A DNA stretch of 64,000 bases from Madurella fahalii. Its lineage: Eukaryota > Ascomycota > Sordariomycetes > Sordariales. The translations under genes and the position numbers were made by a program. This document shows, in pieces, positions 56,540 through 64,000 of this stretch. How positions within the stretch are numbered: the first letter of the stretch is position 1; the number at the start of each line of letters is the position of its first letter. The notes beneath the pieces were generated by a model that had not been told where the DNA came from, made no database searches, and was given only the letters and a program-made list of their open reading frames with translations. The stretch is from the NCBI GenBank assembly GCA_029876055.1, contig CM056875.1, positions 2,790,001 through 2,854,000 of the forward strand. Reading direction: 5' to 3'.

Positions 56540-57511
56540 GTGTAAGGGAATAAGGGGGCATGATATCATAGACTACACTCGCCTCGCTTTGCTGCACCCC
56601 CAAATCTTTCTACGGGGCGTTCAATGCATGACTAGGAGCCGGTCGATACTGCGAGTGCCGGAAAGGCGATGGTCAATTTCCCTTTTTCTACTCAACAAAG
56701 CGCTGGCCTTTTGTGGTGACACTAGGTGACTACAAAGGGGGAAAGACCATCACAAGCCGCATTGTCTCATGAAGCAGTTAAACACGCTTGTCGCATACTT
56801 AGCGGGGATATAGCAATACTGCTCGTCGCCGGGAGGTATTTATCGTCAGAATCAAAGCGCTAGTTGTAACAGCGAGCTAACCCCTAGTAGCAATACCACT
56901 ATACTAAGCCTGATCCGCATCCTGTATTTCCCAGCCCGTTACCCTAAGCATTGAAATGGTGCAGAAACACACATCTACACCAACATACCATCAAAACAAG
57001 GGCGAGGGCAAAGGTGGCCGGTGGCCGAACAGACGGGATGGACAGGAGGGACAAAGCCAGGCAACCACAGCAATGGTCCCTGTAGTCCGGGCAAGGCCAG
57101 AACAACATGTGCAGATAGAACTCTCTCTTATCAGAGGGCAACTGCTTTGCATCCAAGCAAAGCTCTCAAATTTAAGCAAGCAATAAGTGTGGGAAAAGGT
57201 GTGGAAATGTGTGTCCTGTCGAAGGATCAGTAGCCCGGACGGCCCTATCTACTGAATGCGAAACTAAAAAGGAGCCCTCCGCAAGATCTTTCCTCCGGAG
57301 CATCTTCCAAATAAGTAGATGTCTCTGATTACAATGCCCCAAATATCTGGGAACAGTTTCCCCCAATTCACCATCCGTCCTACACAGTCAAGACAAATAC
57401 ATTACGCGTTCCCAAACAGCAGCCTAGCAGATCGCGTCGCTTTTCTCCCCTCACAATTTGCAGCCCACCCGCTTTCCTCCACTAGATTCTGGAATGATAA
57501 TATAGTCCGTT
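56540..57511. other. intergenic with left inverted repeat copy
   Basis: No gene supported; contains the repeat copy at 56953-57180. Confidence 0.4.
56953..57180 (+). repeat. inverted repeat copy A
   Basis: About 228 bp similar to the reverse complement of 59870-60075. Best match at its start (GAAATGGTGCA, then ACACACATCTACACC and ATCAAAACAAGGG), fading through the middle, matching again near AGATAGA..TC.CTCT.ATCAGAGGG. Origin unknown; possibly ends of a decayed element. Confidence 0.7.
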
Positions 57512-57909
57512 TCACCAGCAACCGCAGGTGGTACGGAAGCCGAGGTAGCTAGAGTTGAAACAGCACGTTGTCAGCTTCAAAAAACTCTTCTTCCACGTCC
57601 AGGCACGGAAGAAACGGATATAGAATGTCCGTCCAGTCCTCCTCCTCCCCCCCCCCCCACATGAATGCTGTGATGAAGAACTTACCACCCGAGCAGAGCG
57701 CCTCCGTTGCAGCCGGGTGTGTGGCAGCCGCCAGAGCCACAGTGGCCACTGCATTCGTCGAAGCATGGGCAGTTGCGCGCCTCGAGCAGCTCGCGCGCCA
57801 AGACCGCGGCGACATGCGGCGCAACGCCCTTCTCCTCCGCCGGGGCGGGAGAGAGGGCGGCGGTGGCCAGAGCGGCGAGGAAAAAAGTGAGGGCGGTGGT
57901 GATTTGCAT
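57512..57909 (-). CDS. small secreted cysteine-rich peptide precursor
   Basis: 86-aa secreted precursor. Exon 1 (57909-57686) and exon 2 (57548-57512) join across a 137-bp intron (GTAAGT donor, TAG acceptor, with a C12 tract on the plus strand at 57647-57658). Signal peptide MQITTALTFFLAALATAALS, a short pro-region ending ELLEAR, then a compact 41-residue domain with nine cysteines at 47, 49, 53, 57, 62, 67, 75, 83 and 85 (CPCFDEC, CGSGGC, CNGGALLGC, TTCGCW). Splicing adds the last three cysteines; the unspliced reading ends at a stop one codon after the donor. A TATA-like box (TTTATATAAA) lies about 135 bp upstream. Function unknown: antimicrobial, metal-binding or effector-like roles are all possible. 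I do not recognise the cysteine pattern. Confidence 0.6.
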
Positions 57910-58039
57910 TTTTGAACGGGAGTTCGAGTCGGTTGTGGCTTGGGTTGAGTGAGCCGTGAGCTGTTGAGTTCTAGATTCAATGAATGTATGTCCGAGTGTG
58001 ATAAGGGAGAGGGAAACGTTCTTTGTCCGCGGGAGTTGA

Positions 58040-58051
58040 CGAGATTTATAT
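58040..58051 (-). promoter_or_regulatory. TATA box of the cysteine-rich peptide gene
   Basis: Reads CTTTTATATAAA on the minus strand, about 130-140 bp upstream of the ATG at 57909. Confidence 0.45.
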
Positions 58052-59869
58052 AAAAGTCCCGTGTATAGTCTCCCATCGCTTCCGCCACACTGTCGACATT
58101 TAAGTAGTGATCTGCAACTCTGTAAGTTCCATCGATTCTGCGACTCCACGGAGAGGGTGAACTCGACTGCCTGGACGCTACATGGCTCGGTTCTCCGAGG
58201 CGGTACGAGCCGAGAGGTCTCGGCTTGATCCTACTCGTAACGGAGATGTGAAAACAATGAGTAGTGGGCCATGATGTCTGAACTATTACGATATTGGAAA
58301 AGCGTAGTTTTAATTCAGCCCGACTATCATGACTTCCTCTAAGTCGCAGGTTCGGCAGAATGATACTTGGACCCGGCTCCGGAGCCTGTTCATCAAATAC
58401 CTGCACTCTCCCGGAGCCCCGGCTCGCCTGCTGCTATAACTCTTTGTGAGTCCGAGTTTGACATCTCGGGGTGTGAGCAAATGTGCGATCTTTGTGGGTA
58501 TCCTCGGGTTGGAGACCATCAGTAAGTGAAATGGTCCGACTCCGAGGCGCCTCGGATGATTACAAGCAATCGCATCATTCCCATCCTTTAATGAAACATT
58601 TGAGGCTGTCCCTTGGTAGCGGTAAGCGCTAAGTCAAAGCTTCTACGACCGAAATTATGCCGCTCGGACGAAAGGTAAAAGGAGATACAGAGATACAGGA
58701 TCTGCGTCAAGCCCAGCCGTTCGAAGATCGTATCCTCCACGCGACTAGCTAGCAATGACAGCCGGTTACCGCCGTCGAAGCCGCTAGCTTTGATCCTCTT
58801 CACACAGCCTTGTAGTCTACCTACCCGGAAACCGTTTGAGATGCGGGTAACCTAAGCATTCGTTCTATACCTGCCACACATACCAAATACGAGGACGTTG
58901 AGTTGAGGCGTGTTTGGCCTGGTCTTCGCTGGGAAAATACGTGAGTTTTACTAGCAATGTCAGTTCCTTAGGCGCGACTGTACCGATATCACAGACTGCT
59001 GAGCGGGTCAATTGAGTTATCGTTGACCTGGGCCGACTCGGCGAGGGACACGATCACTTCGTTGTATTGCTGCATTGAGGTGCAGCTACTATTCTTCAAT
59101 TCCTCTAGTACAGTTTCCTACTATGATCAGTGAGGCATATTGTCTCTCCGCTATCCCCTACACCATGATGGCATCGAGGACTGCGGAGGGAGGGAGGGTT
59201 CCTTCCGTGGGTCGCGAGGACTCATGGTGAAAATGAGCTAGTTCCCAAGGCATTACACTTGTACTGGCGCTCCATCTGCCCTCTATGAAGTTGAAGCAAC
59301 TGCGAGTTATAAAGTTGGCTGTTGACTGAAAGCTTGAGACGATCTCTATGGCTCTGTTCCCATACGGCCTAGTATCTCACCTTTCTGAGTTTACCTCGGA
59401 CTTTACCGGGACGTCTTATCCTTGATGAATCTTGCGCTCCTGTGTCTCGCCGAGGGGAGCTTCCTAAATTGCCTTAATTAGATGGAGAAATGGAGCTCCG
59501 ATCCTCTGCTGCGTAGTAAGCTGTCACGAGGCCCGGGGGTCTCTGTGGACTTGTCGACCTCCCGAGATACAGGAACAAAGCTGGCCGAGCTTATAACGTT
59601 ATTCGCCAGACTGTTGAAGGAGAGGGAAAGCCGTTTTTGCGTTGTCCAAGGTAGATAATGAGTTGGGAAAAACTGCCCCTAGGGGACAGGGTCCCTCTGG
59701 TCTGAGGGTCACACTTACTACCAGGATGGCGCTCTGGGGGTTGGAACTTGCCATGGGCCCATTTTTCTTTTGCACTATAAGTGGGGCCGTCCTGGTCATT
59801 GCTCAGACAGAGAAATCAATTCAGCAGTCTTCTTTCTACACCTATTGCAGGCTCATTGACGAGCTTTCT

Positions 59870-60075
59870 TTGCGTGCAAAGCGATCTCCCTCTGATCAGA
59901 GGGAGCTCTATCTGCAAATGTTGTTTTCATCTTGTTTAGGCTGCAGGAACCCAATTTGTGATGGTGTCTCCTAGCCTGTTCTTGTCTATCTTGTCTGTCT
60001 GGCATTTGGCAGTCTTTGCCCTCCCCCTTGTTTTGATGGGTATGTGGGTGTAGATGTGTGTCTTTGCACCATTTC
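59870..60075 (-). repeat. inverted repeat copy B
   Basis: Reverse-complement relative of 56953-57180, with CAGATAGAGCTCCCTCTGAT (minus strand) matching the far end of copy A. The two copies enclose about 2.7 kb that includes the cysteine-rich peptide gene. Confidence 0.7.
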
Positions 60076-61604
60076 ACTATCCTCCATGCTTGTTTCTCAG
60101 CTTAACACACCGCTCATATTGTACCCATATCCCCTGCGCTTCACAACATGGAAGCCACCGCGCTTCCCGGCCATAAGTTTGCAAATCTTGATGATATCAT
60201 AAGCAAAATTGAGCACTTGTTGCCGGAGCTTCATTGAGAGGAGCGTCCTTTTGTCTCTCATTGCATGTCCTTAGCGCATTTTATTAGCTATGAAGTTTGT
60301 GACCTCATACTTTCGCCTGGAGGTCTGACACGATGGTGGAGAAGCTCGGCATTTCTGTGTCCTCCAAACCCAGGCTTTCCAAAATCGAGTTATTTTGAAG
60401 AACCCTGACCTTGTAGGTGCCTTCTGTTGTTGTCATAGGTTCGATATGCCATATCCCCCCCGTTGTCGACTTGCAGTCACCGTGGGTACGATGCCACCGT
60501 CCCCGTGGGGGTCCAGCTGCCCGTCATGCTGGCTGCATCAAGGTTATCGACATAGTCCTTCACAGTTTTTTTTTACCCTATTACAAGTAATCATATTAGT
60601 ACGTGAGTGGGGCCAGGCATGTATGAAATAGGACATACCATGATTGATGCGGGTGGTCCTTTTGGTAGATGTCTCGGATTGGCAGCCTTGTGATTGAACG
60701 TTTCGTGTCGGATGAGCAATATCCTAGGGTAGGAGAAGAAGTACTGCAGTGGTGGGTGAACATTTGAAGCCTGAGTTCTGAGATTCGAGCGAAAGACTTC
60801 AGCAATACACCGGGAAACTTTAAGTACATTTTCAACTCGACCTCAAAACCTGATGGTAGCTCGCCGTCGGTGCACTCATGTTTCCAAGCGCCAAAGAAGC
60901 GCTCGCCTCCTGGCACGTCTTGGCTTAGTAGTTCGCCATGATCGAGTATTTGAGAGCTCACTGGATACCAACAGGTCTAATGTGAAACAAGAGTGCACGC
61001 AAGGTCCACTGAGGAACATGATGCCGCCTGGATTACAAGCATATCCCGGGATCATGACCTTTGTTATTCGCCAGCACTCCCTTATAAGCGCTGAGCTTAG
61101 CGCGGTACGCGAGCATGGCTTCTATCCTCGACAAGGCCGTTTTCCAACCGATAAGCATCTGTGTTTGTGAAGGGTCGTCGATTGGCGCTTGACCTGCATG
61201 GCAGACTGTGCGTGCCTGTTTTTGAGGACGCTGGCGGCTGATGAATTCGGACAAACCTAGACCGGTCAGATTGGTAAGTTGAGTGAGTAGGAAGATGAGG
61301 AAGCAGCGTGACTGAGGGTTCCTGATCCCTAATATATTACACACACGAGCAGTCCAAGTCCATGGCCTGATTCTCAGGCTCCCAGCCTTTTTTGCGTGCG
61401 GCTGCAGTTTGCTTGCAGACGCACAGACAGGCCAGTCCATGAGGCGCCGGGACAGCCCCACATTTGAGCGCCAGCTCCCAAGGCCTGCCTCCCGTCGTAG
61501 CCTGAAACTCCAACCCCGCCAACACACTGGTCCTCGAAAGACATCTTTTTACCAACGCCTCGGATCATCATAGGTGCATAGTACCACAGCCTCACAAATC
61601 AACT

Positions 61605-62585
61605 ATGATTGAGCCAAAGAATTGCCCGGCATTACTTGCTCCATACAAAGCTGGAGAGCTGCTGACCCTTCGACGAGTAGACGACTCGTCCGAGGTCAAG
61701 TTGAAAATTCAAAAGCCGCAACAGTCATGGACCCCCTCCTGCGGTATGGTTGTCGACATCTTGAGCAACCCTAACAACAATGACCGCAACGGCACTGCGC
61801 ACACTGCCTTCTTGAAATTTTATGAGTGGCGCTTTGCTTCGCATCTTCGCAATGACCAGGGGATTGAGCCGTGGACCGAGGAGTTTGGCAAGCAGTATGC
61901 CGGTATTATACTGGGCGGCGATATATATGGCTTCGTCGGGTGGCTCGGGGACAAGAACTTTCGAGATGAGACTGAGGACGACTGGGACGTAGGATAGAAC
62001 GAAGTGCCCCTCGCGCACGAGGAGCGCATGATGTACCGCTCCGAAATACCTGTGTACGAAAGGCTTGGCGACATCCAAGGGACGATGGTCCCGCGTCTCA
62101 TCGGCGCCGTGGAATTGGACATCACCCCAGAAGGCGTTAACGCTAATGAGCGGCAACGAGAATATTTCCAGATAAAGGGGATCCTATCGGAATATATCGG
62201 TGGCTTCAGTCTTTCGGATATCATCTTCAAGGCGCCATCAGAGACATGGCAGGGTATCGTGGACCAAGCCATTCGAGTTGTTCATGCTTTGGGGGGCCAC
62301 GACATGCTTAATAAAGACGTACGGCCCGACAACTTCATTGTCAGCCAATGCGATAATAACGAACACTCAACCAAATTCCACGTCTTCATGATCGATTTCG
62401 GCCAGAGTCGACTTCGCGGGGAGGATGAGACAGACTTTGACTGGGGCCGTGATAAGTGGCAACAAGATGAGGAGGGGGCGGTCGGCCTGGTCATGCAACA
62501 TCGGTTGAGGAAAGTCGGTGTAGAGGTCTCGTACGTTCCATCATATCGGTATTTGGAGTTTGCCGAAGGGGAGGATGAGGAGTAA
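61605..62585 (+). pseudogene. protein-kinase-like gene interrupted by TAG
   Basis: Intronless kinase-fold protein, 326 aa if read through. N-terminal part from ATG 61605: LLTLRRVDDSSEVKLKIQKP, HTAFLKFYEWRFASHLRND, then DDWDVG before TAG at 61995-61997. The same frame goes on for 196 codons: ERMMYRSEIPVYERLGDIQG, TMVPRLIGAVELDI, GILSEYIGGFSLSDI, the catalytic loop NKDVRPDNFIV and the DFG motif MIDFGQSRLRGED, finishing EFAEGEDEE. It matches the small fungal-type kinases in which the catalytic loop histidine is not kept. CAG-to-TAG would explain the stop. The downstream part could start at ATG 62028 (MMYRSEIP) but would lack the N-lobe. Substrate unknown. Confidence 0.7.
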
Positions 62586-63677
62586 TCTGGTGTGGCTATC
62601 AGCACGAACTGGGCATCTTGTGTGCTGCCGGGACAGCACTTGGACTGTAGCGGCTGGTGATTCCCTGCAATAAGCAACGGGTGGGAATAAGTGTTTGGCC
62701 AAGCTCCGTTAGATGTGAGCGTCAACTCGACGAACTGCAAAAGTACTCAGTTGCCCCATGTGTCAAAATAAAGTAGGCAATAATAATAAACGCCGCATAC
62801 GCATCGTCCAGTATCACTCCCCACACTACACCGACAACGATCAATCCAGTAGGCGGCACCGAGAACGCCCGCACGATGCATAAAGCATCCCAGGCTTTCC
62901 TCGGCAAAGTCGACCAGCTTTTCACTCTACCTTTCCACCATTCACTTCTCCTCGAATCTTGAACACCTAATTAGTCTATCTAAACCCTTTCTCAAAAAGC
63001 CTTGTGTTATTACTCAAGGCAAAGCCTGTGACCTCTTTTCTCATTAAACTGGGATCGTGTAGAAACCGCATGAACTCTTGCTTTAGTATGGGATTTATCT
63101 CGCCAAACACTGGAAGTTATGAGGCTTTCCCATTTGGCTGCGCCGTAGAGCCGAAGGGACTTGAGCGATAGCCAACGGCGCCAGGGCAGACAGAGACCAT
63201 AGTAATACACATTCTGGACTATCGTCATGTATTCCAAGTTTGCTGTCACTAGGCGCTAGCATGCGGCTTGAATGTAAATTGAAAGAATTTTGAATTGTGT
63301 GATGTTCTCTTCTTTGAATTATGATTCTGCTGGACCCTATTGTGGGCGGTAGACCACCATCTGCTGTGTGACGCAACTGGAGGGCCAATAGCGGACGAGA
63401 TTCCGAGCGCGGTACTCAAGGAACTCGCTTTGTTTCTCGTTGTTTTCGTCTACTTGGGCCACCGGTCGGTACTTATGACGCGTTCGTAGGAAGAGTGGCA
63501 GGTCTCGCTAGTCCTCTTGTAGTGGCCGTTACATTCCGGTTCACATTTTCTGTTCCTAGATCGGGCTTTGTTCCCCATTCCTGCGTTAAAAGAGTAGGGG
63601 CAGGACCCCTCTACTGTTCTCGTCTTCGAGTATATATTGCTGTCGTGTTGCATTAGGATCGTTTCGAGGCCTTATTC
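62586..63677. other. intergenic
   Basis: A minus-strand frame at 62925-62722 encodes a hydrophobic stretch (GLIVVGVVWGVILDDAYAAF) but has no ATG start and no clear continuation. Nothing else recognised. Confidence 0.3.
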
Positions 63678-64000
63678 CTACGCCGATTTCTGATGAAGGG
63701 GTTGACTCGAGTCGGAGAAAGAGTTGCCTGATACCTTGTTTAGTGAGAGAGGTCTACGAGGGGCCGTTGTCAGAGCCTCCGCTAGTGCATGTAACATGGA
63801 TAACCAGAACCGAGTTACCGTCATCGAAACGGACTTCCTGATCAAGAGTTCACTCCGCGCTAAATGGGCTGTGAGTGATGGAGGTCGCCCGCATCTTCGC
63901 CCACGACTCCTCTTAATGACGCCAGAGACTACTTTGAGTGCTTTTTCGGGTTCCAAATCCCCGCCGGCAGTCCAGCGACTGGATTCGCTTGCGGTGCCGT
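63678..64000 (-). CDS. possible 3' end of a gene running off the right edge
   Basis: The minus-strand frame is open from the window edge to a stop at 63678, about 107 codons: WTAGGDLEPEKALKVVSGVI, KRSRGRRCGRPPSLTAHLAR, TRFWLSMLHALAEALTTAP. It has no start inside the window. The reading is protein-like, with a basic segment and an amphipathic helix, but I do not recognise it. It could be part of a repeat element. Confidence 0.3.
   Translation of the reverse strand, partial: GTASESSRWTAGGDLEPEKALKVVSGVIKRSRGRRCGRPPSLTAHLARSELLIRKSVSMTVTRFWLSMLHALAEALTTAPRRPLSLNKVSGNSFSDSSQPLHQKSA

Larger units (their letters stand above)
57910..61604. other. 3.7-kb gene-poor region
   Basis: Includes the peptide promoter and inverted repeat copy B. 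Minus-strand frames at 60961-60596 (GERFFGAWKHECTDGELPSG) and 61527-61033 (MLIGWKTALSRIEAMLAYRA) look partly protein-like and could be exons of one unknown gene, but no ATG-initiated, splice-consistent model was found. Confidence 0.3.

Noticed and set aside
57549..58406. 285-codon minus-strand frame over the peptide gene
   Set aside because: It runs through the TATA box and leader of the cysteine-rich peptide gene in another frame, without signal peptide or domain.
1..64000. CRISPR arrays, operons, Shine-Dalgarno sites or rRNA genes
   Set aside because: No regularly spaced direct repeats, no rRNA core motifs, and the gene structure is plainly eukaryotic.

Overview
The window looks like a stretch of nuclear chromosome from a filamentous ascomycete (Pezizomycotina). 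The evidence is many short GT-AG introns (48-107 bp) with CTAAC/CTGAC branch sites, Zn2Cys6, Clr5 and fungal bZIP regulators, a hydrophobin, a PDR-type ABC transporter, a fungal Rhodopsin-domain membrane protein, intron-containing tRNA genes, and a Fot1/pogo transposon carrying the C-to-T decay expected of repeat-induced point mutation (RIP). All exon joins below were worked out by reading frame and splice signals and have no transcript support.

Layout. 0.6-7.3 kb: four regulatory or enzyme genes (Zn2Cys6 factor, bHLH protein, bZIP protein, Acr2/Cdc25-type rhodanese). 8-14.3 kb: two secreted single-pass membrane proteins either side of a RIP-degraded 1.86-kb transposon. 15.4-18.5 kb: tRNA-Thr, a GNAT-like gene, tRNA-Gln and a copia gag-like relic. 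20.7 kb: a very small hydrophobin. 22.4-31.6 kb: an APH-type phosphotransferase, an MCT-type MFS transporter divergent from its likely Zn2Cys6 regulator, a small unknown gene, and an APH homologue that has lost both catalytic aspartates. 32.8-37.0 kb: a large Clr5-ankyrin gene. 38.7-42 kb: an unfamiliar multi-CxxC gene. 42.2-56.5 kb: what reads as a decaying secondary-metabolism neighbourhood (berberine-bridge oxidoreductase relic, UbiA prenyltransferase relic, alpha/beta hydrolase, cytochrome P450, Rhodopsin-domain protein, PDR ABC transporter). 57.5 kb: a secreted nine-cysteine peptide gene between two diverged inverted repeats. 61.6-62.6 kb: a protein-kinase-like gene with a stop in it. The rest is gene-poor.

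The most striking feature is the number of genes that are complete in splice signals and family motifs but carry exactly one lesion. Single in-frame stops occur in the first Zn2Cys6 gene, the rhodanese, the CxxC gene, the Rhodopsin-domain gene and the kinase, with another in the BBE relic. Single-base frameshifts occur in the Clr5-ankyrin, hydrolase and ABC genes, and a likely one at the 3' end of the CxxC gene. In the three single-frameshift genes the summed exon lengths miss divisibility by three by exactly one base, which supports the exon models. Possible causes are recent gene death (RIP leakage or CpG deamination plus indels), assembly error, or recoding; DNA and RNA reads would separate them. 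The intact genes (bHLH, bZIP, GNAT, hydrophobin, APH, MFS, second Zn2Cys6, P450) form coherent full-length models.
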